The notes beneath the pieces were generated by a model. The model was given only the letters and a program-made list of their open reading frames with translations. It had not been told where the DNA came from and did not search any database. This document shows, one piece after another, positions 50,976 through 61,146 of a stretch of 64,000 nucleotides of DNA. The translations under genes and the position numbers were made by a program. Each line of letters opens with the position of its first letter. The first letter of the stretch is position 1. The stretch spans positions 1 to 64,000 of the forward strand of contig JAHDIQ010000004.1 of NCBI GenBank assembly GCA_020630715.1, read 5' to 3'. Source of the DNA: Nonlabens sp. Lineage in GTDB: Bacteria; Bacteroidota; Bacteroidia; Flavobacteriales; Flavobacteriaceae.

Positions 50976-51632
50976 TTAAATGTCATGGCTTAAACTACTA
51001 TCTCCTGTAATAGGAATCTTAGGACCGTCATAGGTAGGCTTTTTATCGATATGCAATTCGATCCATGCTTTTATATTAGCCAGCCATTCTCTTCGTTTAA
51101 AATGAGGATTCCCTGAATATTCACGACGATCTGCGATAAAACCGGTGACTTTTAAATCCATGTGCTGTCCTACATAAATAGCACGTGGTAAATGAAATTC
51201 TTGAGTAATCACAATTAATTCTGATGCTTCAAAAACGCTACGTGCTCTATACATACTGTCATAGGTGTCAAAACCTGCGTGGTCTAAAAAAATATCAGCA
51301 TCGGGAACACCTTTGTCGTTTAAGTAGTTTTTCATGGCGTTGACTTCGTCATAATCTTCCTGTCCATGATCACCACTTAATAAAAACTTTTTGATCTTTC
51401 CATTTGTGTATAGTTCATAAGCGCTGTCTACACGATCTTGTAGAATAGGAGATAAGGATTTATCAGGTCGCACACTCGCGCCCAGTACTAGTCCTACATA
51501 ACTAGCTTCTATCTGGTCTATGTCCTTATAAATATGCGGTTTTGAAACTCTATTCACGTGAAATTGAAGCAGTAAAACAGCTAGTACGGTTGCTACTAAA
51601 GCAAAAACCAAAAAATTAATAAATTTTCTCAT
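50976..51632 (-). CDS. SanA/YdcF-family (DUF218) membrane protein
   Basis: VGLVLGASVRPDKSLSPILQDRVDSAYELY...LLSGDHG...VITQEFHLPRAIYVG. Confidence 0.9.
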   Translation of the reverse strand: MRKFINFLVFALVATVLAVLLLQFHVNRVSKPHIYKDIDQIEASYVGLVLGASVRPDKSLSPILQDRVDSAYELYTNGKIKKFLLSGDHGQEDYDEVNAMKNYLNDKGVPDADIFLDHAGFDTYDSMYRARSVFEASELIVITQEFHLPRAIYVGQHMDLKVTGFIADRREYSGNPHFKRREWLANIKAWIELHIDKKPTYDGPKIPITGDSSLSHDI

Positions 51633-52018
51633 TACAGGATAGCCGTAGGTTTTTTATCATCATTAACGGCTACAAATGTGAAGGTCCCAGAAACCACCTG
51701 TTCACGTTTATAGCTATACATATCTTCCATAAACATTGTGGTGCTTACCACGCAACTGGTGTTTCCTACCTTTTCTATGCGTCCTATGAGTTCTACGATA
51801 CTACCTTCTGGAATAGGTTTTTTAAAATCAATTTTATCTGTACTTATGGTCACAACTTTTTTTCTAGAAAATCTCGTCGCACAAATAAAAGCTACTTCAT
51901 CCATCATGTGCAGTGCTGTACCGCCAAATAAGGTGTCATAATGATTTGTCGTATTAGGAAAAACTGCTTTAAAAATTCTGGTTTCAGAATTAGCGATACG
52001 TTCTTCAATGGTGTGCAT
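51632..52018 (-). CDS. Acyl-CoA thioesterase (hotdog fold)
   Basis: FPNTTNHYDTLFGGTALHMMDEVAFICATRFSRK. Confidence 0.92.
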   Translation of the reverse strand: MHTIEERIANSETRIFKAVFPNTTNHYDTLFGGTALHMMDEVAFICATRFSRKKVVTISTDKIDFKKPIPEGSIVELIGRIEKVGNTSCVVSTTMFMEDMYSYKREQVVSGTFTFVAVNDDKKPTAIL

Positions 52019-52159
52019 AGAATTCCTTTATTGAATTATTAACGTAAGTGTGTGAACCTCGCTTTACTTTTGTGATTGATAAAAGTGGTTAAGAATTACG
52101 CTTTCGCGAAAGCAAAATAACAACAACTCAACTGCCCACAAATATAACGTAAAGCACGA

Positions 52160-52786
52160 ATGAAAAGTATTGAAAATTTAAAATGGCGCTATGCTACCAA
52201 AAAATTTGACTCACAAAAAAAACTGTCTAAAGACCAACTGGATGTTTTAATTGAAGCCTTTAATTTAACAGCAACTTCTTACGGCTTGCAACCACTACAT
52301 CTAGTGGTCGTAAATGATCAGAAAATGAAAGATGCTATGATAGAAGCATCATACGGCCAGCGACAAGTTGCAGATGCTAGTGCGGTATTAGTTTTATGTA
52401 CTAAAGATGTGGATAGCGCTTTCATTGAAAATTATTTTAAACTGGTAAAGGACATAAGATCCACACCAGATGAAATTTTAGCACCGTTTAAAAATCAGCT
52501 TACTTCTAGTTTTGATAAAAAAACAAAGGATGAGGTTTTTCAATGGGCAAAAAATCAGGCTTACATCGCTTTAGGTAATTTAATGAATGTATGTGCTGTA
52601 GAACGCATCGATTCCTGTCCTATGGAAGGATTTGTACCACAACGTATCGACGAACTACTAGGTTTAGAGGAGAAAAATTTAAAATCTGTATTACTACTAC
52701 CAGTAGGATACAGGCATGATGATGATCTATTTGCTACGATGAAAAAAGTGCGCCGTTCACAACAAGAAATGGTAACGCACGTTTAG
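52160..52786 (+). CDS. Nitroreductase-family NAD(P)H-dependent oxidoreductase
   Basis: WRYATKKFD...LTATSYGLQPLHLVVV...DSCPMEGF. Confidence 0.9.
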   Translation: MKSIENLKWRYATKKFDSQKKLSKDQLDVLIEAFNLTATSYGLQPLHLVVVNDQKMKDAMIEASYGQRQVADASAVLVLCTKDVDSAFIENYFKLVKDIRSTPDEILAPFKNQLTSSFDKKTKDEVFQWAKNQAYIALGNLMNVCAVERIDSCPMEGFVPQRIDELLGLEEKNLKSVLLLPVGYRHDDDLFATMKKVRRSQQEMVTHV

Positions 52787-52852
52787 TTTTATGGCAAGGT
52801 AATTGACCTAGTCTAGAAAACTTCCTATTTTTGGTAAACTAAAAAACGAATC

Positions 52853-53344
52853 ATGCGTGTTTTTTCAATCTTAATATTACTATGTTTTTCCCTGTCTATA
52901 ACTGCACAGGAGTCTTTTAATGAGCAAGTTATAGATGCTCAGGTTACTTCTGTAGAGCCTGAATGGATTACTAATCTGGATGAGGCAAAACAAATTGCAA
53001 AAAAAGAAAAGAAACCTATGCTGGTTTATTTTACAGGTAGTGACTGGTGCACACCTTGTAAAAAATTAAAAAATGATTTTTTTAATACTCAAGAATTTGT
53101 GGACGCTTCTAGTGAGTATGTTGTGGTGATGTTAGATCTTCCTTATAGAGATGATATCATTTCTATGGATGCTAAAAAAGCAAATAAAGAAGCTCAAAAG
53201 AAACTTAAGGTAAGTGCATTCCCTGCATTATTAGCATTAGATTATAGAGGAAAAGAGCGCAATCGCATAGAGCGTTACAGTTACCCAGATCCTCATTATT
53301 ACTGGGAATTCATGAAAAAAAATGCTAGACTTTTCAGTCTGTAA
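52853..53344 (+). CDS. Secreted thioredoxin-family protein
   Basis: YFTGSDWCTPCKKLKNDFF; signal peptide. Confidence 0.9.
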   Translation: MRVFSILILLCFSLSITAQESFNEQVIDAQVTSVEPEWITNLDEAKQIAKKEKKPMLVYFTGSDWCTPCKKLKNDFFNTQEFVDASSEYVVVMLDLPYRDDIISMDAKKANKEAQKKLKVSAFPALLALDYRGKERNRIERYSYPDPHYYWEFMKKNARLFSL

Positions 53345-53347
53345 TTC

Positions 53348-54157
53348 TTATTGCTCTACAACAGTATAAGAAATCTCAAATACCTGTGTCACGTTAAAGT
53401 AACCAAATGCAAAATTAGTTGCATCTGTGGTGTTTACAATGTTTCCTCTTACAGTAGCAGGTTGCGTGTCAAAAGGACCACCGCCACCATCTGCAGTTTG
53501 CTGGATCAACGTTTCATAAAATTGAAATCCTCTAGAATCTAAACCTCTTACGGTTAATTCAATATCTGTTCCTGGTTCTAACTCGTCGTTAAAAAACACG
53601 GTGATAGATTCATTACCATCAGAGAAGTCATCATTTCCAGTATCGATTTCAAATTCATCAGGATCTTCATAGCTAAAAAGATAGAAGTTAGGTTCACCTG
53701 CTGGATCGTTAAAAAAGCCTGTGATTCGTATCACATCATCGCCAAAACCGCTTACCGTTTCCTGTTCTACTCTTGTGAAAGGAACCGTAGGAACAAATTC
53801 TTGTGTAGCTCTATAACTGTTACTTCCATCAATGATATTTAAAACATAGGTTTCACCTGGTGAGGCAATAATGGTATTATTAGTATAAAAACCATTACTG
53901 TCTAAAGTGAAGTTGTGAACCACACCAGCACCATCTGTCATGGTGATGGTAGCATTATTCACCACATCGATGATCTCTTGATAAAAAGCAGCAGATCTGG
54001 TAAGTAACACTGTTGCCGTTGTGCTTCCATCGCTATTTAATTCTAGTCTAGCGTCTATGACTAGTTTAGGATCTGCATTATTTAGATCTAACTGGATCAC
54101 ATCCTGACATGATGTAATCGTTAGTATGGTTATAAAAAGGAATATGATCTTCTTCAT
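53348..54157 (-). CDS. DUF4249 lipoprotein
   Basis: LTITSCQDVIQLDLNNADPKLVIDARL; partner of upstream TonB receptor. Confidence 0.9.
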   Translation of the reverse strand: MKKIIFLFITILTITSCQDVIQLDLNNADPKLVIDARLELNSDGSTTATVLLTRSAAFYQEIIDVVNNATITMTDGAGVVHNFTLDSNGFYTNNTIIASPGETYVLNIIDGSNSYRATQEFVPTVPFTRVEQETVSGFGDDVIRITGFFNDPAGEPNFYLFSYEDPDEFEIDTGNDDFSDGNESITVFFNDELEPGTDIELTVRGLDSRGFQFYETLIQQTADGGGGPFDTQPATVRGNIVNTTDATNFAFGYFNVTQVFEISYTVVEQ

Positions 54158-54159
54158 GA

Positions 54160-56523
54160 TTAAAACTTAAAGTTATAAGTAACTGCTGGCACGGCACCAA
54201 AAATGGCGAGCCTAGTTGCTTCATTACGACCGGTATCTTGATTTTGGGCAAAGCTTACAGACGCTGCATTCATTCTATTATAGGCATTGTATAAACTAAA
54301 TACCCAGCTGCCTTGCCATCCTTTAGTCTTTTCTGGTTTAGGAACATAAGTAGCAGATAAATCTAACCTGTGAATTAGTGGTAATCTACTACTGTTTCTA
54401 GCTTCATAAGTAGGAATAAATAAGCCGTTAAATTCATACTGGCCATTAGGGAATGTTACGGGCAATCCAGTCTGAAGCGTGAAATTAGCGCCAAAACTCC
54501 ATTTTTTATTCAGTTCATAGTTTCCTGTAATGGTAAGATCATGTGTCTTATCCCATGGTGAGCTATACCAGTCGCCATTATTAATTCCTGTTTCTTGAGC
54601 AGTACGTCCTGGTGTACGTTGTTCACTGCGTGATAAGGTATAGGCAATCCAGCCTTGTAATCTACCTCTGTTTTTACGCAGTAGTAATTCCAGACCATAA
54701 GCTCTAGCTTCTCCAGAAAGTAGGATGCGCTCTACAGCATCGTTTGCAATAAGATCTGCACCATCGATGTAATCTAGTCTATTATCTACAAGTTTGTAAA
54801 ATGATTCTACTTCTAGTGAGTAGTCTCCTATGTTTTTAAAGTACCCTACCGCAACTTGATTACCTATTTGTGGATCAATAAACGGTCCACTAGGCGCATA
54901 TAAATCAAATGGAGTAGGAGCGTTAGTATTACTTATTAAGTGAATGTATTGTGCAATGCGCTGGTAACTTGCTTTAAAACTAGTATCATCATCCAGTGAG
55001 TAAGAAACCGCAAGTCGTGGCTCTAAATTTGCAAACGTGCTTAAGGATTCGCCGCGACTGCTACTTACCGTTCCAGTAGGTGTTGCGCTTTCATAAATTT
55101 GTAATTCTTCATTAAATAGTAATGGACCGTTCTCATCATAGGTATTTAATTCATCCTGTCCTAAACGGTTAAACGTACTTAATCGTAATCCAGCATTTAT
55201 GTTTAGTTTTTCTGATATTTTGAATTCGCCATCGATGTAAAGACCGTTTTCAAAAGCATATTTTTTAGTAAGTTCATCTGCCGTAATCGGGCTGTCATCT
55301 GTAGTAGGAGAGATCTGTCCTGGATCAAACTGATAATAAATCGAATTCAAACCATATTTTAATTTCACTTTATCATTAACATAATGAGTCAGATCATACT
55401 TAGCATTTAGGTTAGTGATACCACTGTCAAAAACAAATTCTACAAATTCCAGCTCTAAACCATAATTGTAATCAGAGTAAATTACAGAAGCGTTAGAAAA
55501 CAACTTGCTATTAAAAATATGATTCCATCTCACGTTTACAAATGAATTTCCAAAGGTGTTTCCAAACAATCCATTCACGTCAAAAACATCTCTACCAAAA
55601 TAGGATGACATATACAATCTATTCTTATCGTTTAAAGTGAAACTAAGTTTTGCATTTAGATCATAGAAATAGGCCTGATTTTCAATATCAAATAAAGGCA
55701 AAAATAAATGAGCATAACTACTACGACCACCTATTAAGAACGATGATTTTTCTTTTTCAATAGGACCTTCTAGCAATAATCTACTAGAAACGATTCCTAT
55801 CCCACCAGTAGCACTTAAGTTTTGTCTGTTTCCATCACGCTGGTAAATATCCAGCACACTAGAAACGCGACCACCGTAGCGTGCAGGAATTCCACCTTTA
55901 TAGAGTTTTAAGTCCTTAATAGCATCTGGATTAAATACAGAAAAGAAGCCAAATAGGTGATCACTTTGATATAGTGTTGCTTCATCTAGTAATACCAGAT
56001 TTTGATCTGCAGCGCCACCACGCACGTTAAATCCAGCAGCACCTTCACCAGGATTTGTAACACCAGGTAATAGGGTTAGCGCTTTAATTAAATCTGTTTC
56101 ACCTAGTACAACAGGAACCTTTTTAATGGTTTCAATATCTAGCGAGTTCACACTCATTTGCGGTGATCTGGTGTCTAGTTTTTCCACATCTGCTTTAATG
56201 ACGATAGCGTCTAACTCTTCACTAGCTTCGGCTAATGCGATATCTAGTTTTGTGTCCTGCGTTAAATTTACTTTCTTAACAATATTCTTAAAACCTATAA
56301 AGGAGTAGGTGATTTCGTATTGTCCTGCGGGCAATGAGATGGAATAAAATCCATATTCGTTTGAGGTTGTTCCGGTTTCTAATGCTGCGATTAGCACATT
56401 GACACCTATCATGGTCTCGCCGTTGCTTTCTTCAATGATGGTTCCAGATAGGGTGTATTTTTGTGAGTACGCTTTCGCGAAAGCGAAACAGCATAACAAT
56501 ACTACTACTAATTTCTTATTCAA
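54160..56523 (-). CDS. TonB-dependent receptor with carboxypeptidase-like N-terminal domain
   Basis: LSGTIIEESNGETMIGVNVLI...TLLPGVTNPGEGAAGFNVRGGAADQNLVLLDEA. Confidence 0.95.
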   Translation of the reverse strand: MNKKLVVVLLCCFAFAKAYSQKYTLSGTIIEESNGETMIGVNVLIAALETGTTSNEYGFYSISLPAGQYEITYSFIGFKNIVKKVNLTQDTKLDIALAEASEELDAIVIKADVEKLDTRSPQMSVNSLDIETIKKVPVVLGETDLIKALTLLPGVTNPGEGAAGFNVRGGAADQNLVLLDEATLYQSDHLFGFFSVFNPDAIKDLKLYKGGIPARYGGRVSSVLDIYQRDGNRQNLSATGGIGIVSSRLLLEGPIEKEKSSFLIGGRSSYAHLFLPLFDIENQAYFYDLNAKLSFTLNDKNRLYMSSYFGRDVFDVNGLFGNTFGNSFVNVRWNHIFNSKLFSNASVIYSDYNYGLELEFVEFVFDSGITNLNAKYDLTHYVNDKVKLKYGLNSIYYQFDPGQISPTTDDSPITADELTKKYAFENGLYIDGEFKISEKLNINAGLRLSTFNRLGQDELNTYDENGPLLFNEELQIYESATPTGTVSSSRGESLSTFANLEPRLAVSYSLDDDTSFKASYQRIAQYIHLISNTNAPTPFDLYAPSGPFIDPQIGNQVAVGYFKNIGDYSLEVESFYKLVDNRLDYIDGADLIANDAVERILLSGEARAYGLELLLRKNRGRLQGWIAYTLSRSEQRTPGRTAQETGINNGDWYSSPWDKTHDLTITGNYELNKKWSFGANFTLQTGLPVTFPNGQYEFNGLFIPTYEARNSSRLPLIHRLDLSATYVPKPEKTKGWQGSWVFSLYNAYNRMNAASVSFAQNQDTGRNEATRLAIFGAVPAVTYNFKF

Positions 56524-56689
56524 TTTGATGGACTTTTACTGCTAGAATACAGTGAATTACTACACAAAGTTAGACCGATTGTAGGGCTATTCATATACCT
56601 TAACTAGAGATTAACTTTAATAATTCCTTGTTATGCACTGCATAAGGTTATTAACGAGGTTTAAGTACATTTGTTACAAATATATATTT

Positions 56690-57658
56690 ATGGCTTCTTC
56701 ACAATTTATCAATGAACTTAGTTTACCTGTGGTGGCAGCACCTATGTTTTTAATTTCTGGTCCAGAACTAGTAATTGCTTGTTGTAAAGCAGGAATTGTA
56801 GGAACTTTTCCAGCATTAAACCAGCGTAGTACAGTAGGTTTTGAAGAATGGGTGATCCAGATAAAAGCAGAGTTGAAGCAATGGGAAGAAGAAACTGGAA
56901 AAAAGGCAGCACCTTTTGGAGTAAATCTGATCGTTCATCATAGTAATCCACGTGTGCAGGCAGACCTTGAAATCTGTATGAAACATCAGGTGCCATTGAT
57001 TATAACTTCGCTAGGAGCGGTAAAAGAACTAGTACAAGCCGTGCATTCTTATGGTGGTTTAGTATATCATGATGTAATTAAAAAACGCCATGCAGAGAAA
57101 GCTGCAGAGGCTGGAGTGGACGGTTTAATCCTAGTTTGCGCAGGTGCTGGTGGACATGCAGGCACGTTAAACCCTATGCCATTTGTACAAGAAGTAAAAT
57201 CCTTTTTTAAAGGAACTGTTTTATTATCTGGAAGTATGAGTAATGGTCGTGATGTAGCCAGCGCGATGCAAATGGGCGCAGATCTAGCGTACCTAGGAAC
57301 GCGTTTTATCAATACTACAGAATCTAAGGCTACACCAGAATATCGCGATATGATTATCAATGCAGGATCATCTGATATTATTTATACCGCAGCGATTTCT
57401 GGAGTAAGTGCTAACTTTTTAGGTGCTAGTTTAAATGCGGCTGGAATTACAGAAGAGCAGTTGAAAGCAACAGGTAAGATCGATTTTGGTAAAGAAATGG
57501 ATACTGAGGCAAAAGCATGGAAAACCATCTGGAGTGCTGGTCAAGGTAGTGCCACTATTAAAGATTCAAAACCAGTAGCAGATCTGGTCGCAACTATGAA
57601 AGAAGAATTTATCGCTGCTATTAAAGAACAACAGCAGACGCTGGAGCGTTACTCTTAG
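56690..57658 (+). CDS. Nitronate monooxygenase-family protein
   Basis: LPVVAAPMFLISGPELVIACCKAGIVGTFPALNQR...GAGGHAGTLN; start MASSQFINE. Confidence 0.92.
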   Translation: MASSQFINELSLPVVAAPMFLISGPELVIACCKAGIVGTFPALNQRSTVGFEEWVIQIKAELKQWEEETGKKAAPFGVNLIVHHSNPRVQADLEICMKHQVPLIITSLGAVKELVQAVHSYGGLVYHDVIKKRHAEKAAEAGVDGLILVCAGAGGHAGTLNPMPFVQEVKSFFKGTVLLSGSMSNGRDVASAMQMGADLAYLGTRFINTTESKATPEYRDMIINAGSSDIIYTAAISGVSANFLGASLNAAGITEEQLKATGKIDFGKEMDTEAKAWKTIWSAGQGSATIKDSKPVADLVATMKEEFIAAIKEQQQTLERYS

Positions 57659-58082
57659 TAGGCGTGTAATCCATTAACTGGTTTACATCCAGAACATTTT
57701 TAATTCCGTCCAGTTTACATAAAACGGTGATGGCCTCGCACAACCCTTCAAATTGAGTATCCATACTTTGTGGATTGTTAGGCTTGATACCATTGTGCCT
57801 TAATGGGATGCCATAACCGCAACCGCGTAAAAAGGCGTTTTCTATTTGGAGTAATTCTGCTGGAGTGTAACCGTTAAATCGCTTTCCAAATTTCTGATTC
57901 ACCACACCTACATAGTTAAGTTGAAGCGATCCATGATCATCACTTAGATTTTTCCAAAAGTCCTTACGATCTAGAATATTCCCTACCGCACAATTACAAG
58001 AACATTCTGGATGCAACGTACCACTATGAAAAGCTTCATAGAGTTTGTTAATTGCATTTTCTAAACGGTTATTTAGGTTCAT
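57621..58082 (-). CDS. Conserved flavobacterial hypothetical protein (often misannotated as a Na+-NQR subunit F)
   Basis: 153 aa; LENAINKLYEAFHSGTLHPECSCNCAVGNIL; 3' end overlaps the nitronate monooxygenase 3' end. Confidence 0.7.
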   Translation of the reverse strand: MNLNNRLENAINKLYEAFHSGTLHPECSCNCAVGNILDRKDFWKNLSDDHGSLQLNYVGVVNQKFGKRFNGYTPAELLQIENAFLRGCGYGIPLRHNGIKPNNPQSMDTQFEGLCEAITVLCKLDGIKNVLDVNQLMDYTPTKSNAPASAVVL

Positions 58083-58241
58083 AATTACAATGCTTCGTTA
58101 GTTACGTAGATAAATTTAAGTAATCCTTACTAATTTTCTCCATTCATTATACGCTATAAAATATCATTTTCTAGGAAATAGAAGAAAAAAAGTCGCCTCA
58201 AAAATTTGAAACGACTTTGAATTATTAAAATAAATGGAGTG

Positions 58242-58382
58242 TTAGTCTACAGCATCTTCCACATCATCTGCGGCACTTTCAACTGCGTCCTCTACCTTTT
58301 CACCTGTTGATTCTTCACGACAACTAGAAATGCTAATTGTAAAAATTGCAACCAGTGCTATTGAAATTATCTTCTTGATCAT
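58242..58382 (-). CDS. Small lipoprotein, 46 aa (not in ORF track)
   Basis: MIKKIISIALVAIFTISISSCREESTGEKVEDAVESAADDVEDAVD; lipobox SISSC. Confidence 0.75.
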   Translation of the reverse strand: MIKKIISIALVAIFTISISSCREESTGEKVEDAVESAADDVEDAVD

Positions 58383-58409
58383 AGTTTTGAATTTTATTTG
58401 AATTAATTT

Positions 58410-58589
<180 letters not shown>

Positions 58590-58683
58590 TTATGGTTAAA
58601 TTCTTAAAATATTAAATTCGATTACATAATTACTTAATATTAATTTAATTAATGTTTATTTATGTTAAAAATTTAGAAAATCA

Positions 58684-59345
58684 CTAATTAATTATAATTA
58701 TAGGAGCCGAGCTTCTAGCATTCTCGTAGTAATTGGACCTAGAGTATTCATCATTTAAAGAAAGAAAATGAATCGCAATTATGACTTGTATGTCAGGATC
58801 ATTTACATCGATGTCAAGCTCATTATAATTGATCTGATTAATCGTTAATTCTAACGAACTAAATGCACCAGATTCTTTTAAGTTGTTGAGATATTCTGCT
58901 ATGTAAGGATATTTAGCACTTACAGTTTTAAGATATTTTTGATATTCACTTTCAGGTTGTGGACAAAGATCGTCAGTAAAAGTTTTGCCTCTATCGCTAG
59001 TTGATCTACAATAAGTCCATATTTTGTCAAAAGTACTTTTTGAAATATTATCGTAAAGTTGTTTTTGTTTTTCAATATCAATTTGTTCGAGGAAGGATAT
59101 TCCCTTAACTCCATCTGGATCTATTTGTTCAAAACAAGACCGTAAATCAGCATTAGAGTCAATACAAAGTTGTTCTTTAAAAAATCTACTAATTTTTTTA
59201 GGTCCTGTATTTCCTGTTCTGTGAAGTGAATAGCTTGTTTTGATCTATCAATAGTTGTTTTACATGACAGTACAGTAGTTAGGGTTACTGCACACATCAC
59301 TAAGGCAATAGGCTTAATTAATGCATTTAGAATCTTATAGCTCAA
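58684..59345 (-). pseudogene. Lipoprotein gene with apparent frameshift
   Basis: N-term MSYKILNALIKPIALVMCAVTLTTVLSC...; the open frame continues, shifted near 59185-59200, as ...FFKEQLCIDSNADLRSCFEQIDPDGVKGISFLEQ...APIIIIN*. Confidence 0.7.
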
Positions 59346-59362
59346 AATCTAAAGATAATAAT

Positions 59363-60928
59363 CTAAAACCGTTCTGGATGATCAATCACCTGTTGCGCTC
59401 TAGATTTATGACGATCTAATTTTTCTGGATCCATTTTCTTTAACAAATTAAGCATCATTCCCATGCGCTGGTTGTTTTGAAAATGCTCTTTTTTCTCGTC
59501 TAGAAAATTCCAGTATAGGGAATTAAATGGACAGGCATCATCCTCTGCATTTTTCTTTGAGACTTTATAGTTACAGCTTTTACAGTAGTTACTCATTTTA
59601 TTGATATAACTTCCGCTAGAAACATAAGGCTTTGTAGCAACGATGCCACCATCTGCCCATTGAGACATTCCACGCGTATTTGTAATTTCTACCCATTCTA
59701 TGGCATCAATGTAAATTCCCAAATACCATTCATCTACGTAACTAGGTTCTGTCATGTTTAATAATGCATAATTCCCAGTTACCATTAAACGCTGGATATG
59801 ATGTGCATAAGCGTTATCTAGTGAATTGTTAATCGCATGACTTAAACAGTTCATTTTAGTCTCGCCAGTCCAGTAGAAATCAGGTAGTTTGTTTTGGTTT
59901 TCTAGTTTGTTTTTGGTTTGATAATCAGGCATTTCTTTCCAGTAAATTCCACGCATGAATTCACGCCAGCCTAGTATCTGTCTTATAAATCCTTCTACTT
60001 GGGCAATATCGATGGTAGGTTTTTTGCTGGAGTTTATGCTGAGCTCAGTCGAAGTGCGAAAGCGTACTAAAACGGCATCTATTACTTCTCGTGGGCTGAG
60101 TAGTTTGCTATTCATCGCAAAGCTTAATCTGGAATGATAGAGGAAAACTTCGTCTGTATGCATCGCATCCTGATAGGTGCCAAATTCCACTAACAAATGC
60201 TCACAGAAGTAATTCAGAACGTCTAATCCGTCTTGTCTAGTCGTAGGCCAGTTGAAGTTGCTAGGATCGATACGACCTATGGTTTTTACGCCTTCTTTCT
60301 CTAATAAATCAACAATATCGCTCACATCTTTTCTAAAACCGCGCTCATGTGGTATCTCTGTCTCGCCTTTCCACTGGTTGCGATTACTGTGATCATAATT
60401 CCACTTGCCACCTTCGGGATCCTTATTCTCATCGATCATGATGTTGTGTTTCTTACGCATATCGCGGTAGAAGTATTCCATGGTGAGGCGTTTTTTACCT
60501 TCAAAGAATTGCGCTACATCCTTACGTTTTGTAAAAAAATGCTCTGTATCATAACCTTGCCATTCTATATCCAGATCGTTACAAAATTGCTTCAACTGTT
60601 CGTCCAGTCGCCATTCATCCGGTGCTAGGTATTCAAACTTTTCAATGTTGTGCTTTTTGATGAGTTGGTTCAAGTTTTTTACCAGATCCTGCTGGTTATC
60701 CTTATGATCTAGTTCATAGTAAACACTGTTCCATCCACGTTCTTGAATCCATTCATTAAAACCTCGCATCGCCATAAAAAATGCCACCACTTTCTGGATA
60801 TGATGGGTGACGTAATCTGTTTCTTGTCGCATCTCTGCCATGAAGTAAATCACATGATCCTGATCACCATTAAACCATGAATGCTTGTGATTCAATTGAT
60901 CACCTAAAATAAGTCGTAGTGTTTTCAT
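59363..60928 (-). CDS. Cryptochrome/photolyase-related protein (FeS-BCP/PhrB-like)
   Basis: LRLILGDQLNHKHSWF...QRLMVTGNYALLNMTEPSYVDEWYLGIYIDA; C-term cysteines YCKSCNYK...CPFNSLYWNF. Confidence 0.93.
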   Translation of the reverse strand: MKTLRLILGDQLNHKHSWFNGDQDHVIYFMAEMRQETDYVTHHIQKVVAFFMAMRGFNEWIQERGWNSVYYELDHKDNQQDLVKNLNQLIKKHNIEKFEYLAPDEWRLDEQLKQFCNDLDIEWQGYDTEHFFTKRKDVAQFFEGKKRLTMEYFYRDMRKKHNIMIDENKDPEGGKWNYDHSNRNQWKGETEIPHERGFRKDVSDIVDLLEKEGVKTIGRIDPSNFNWPTTRQDGLDVLNYFCEHLLVEFGTYQDAMHTDEVFLYHSRLSFAMNSKLLSPREVIDAVLVRFRTSTELSINSSKKPTIDIAQVEGFIRQILGWREFMRGIYWKEMPDYQTKNKLENQNKLPDFYWTGETKMNCLSHAINNSLDNAYAHHIQRLMVTGNYALLNMTEPSYVDEWYLGIYIDAIEWVEITNTRGMSQWADGGIVATKPYVSSGSYINKMSNYCKSCNYKVSKKNAEDDACPFNSLYWNFLDEKKEHFQNNQRMGMMLNLLKKMDPEKLDRHKSRAQQVIDHPERF

Positions 60929-60969
60929 ATGTTAAATTTTCATGCCGTTGCAGGACAGATTTTTTTAAA

Positions 60970-61125
60970 TCTAAACTTAAACTTAAATCAAAATCAAAAT
61001 CAAAATCAAAATCAAGTTCCAAGTTTCAAGCTCCAAAGTCCAAGTTCCAAAGTCCAAGTTCCAAAGTCCAAGTTCCAAATTCCAAATTCCAAATTCCAAG
61101 TTCCAAACTTCAAAAGTTGGAATTA
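60970..61125. repeat. Degenerate short tandem repeats (AAATCA)n and (CAAGTTCCAAAGTC)n / (CAAATTC)n
   Basis: CTTAAACTTAAATCAAAATCAAAATCAAAATC... then CCAAGTTCCAAAGTCCAAGTTCCAAAGTCC...AAATTCCAAATTCC. Confidence 0.95.
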
Positions 61126-61146
61126 GGCATTATTTGATGTTTTTTT

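Noticed and set aside
58920-59114. 64 aa minus-strand ORF MELREYPSSNKLILKNKN...
   Set aside because: Overlaps the better-supported shifted frame of the 58684-59345 gene; an out-of-frame by-product.
60919-61137. Two overlapping ORFs with KSKSKSKS / NLNLNQNQNQ repeats
   Set aside because: Translations of the short tandem-repeat tract; no coding support.
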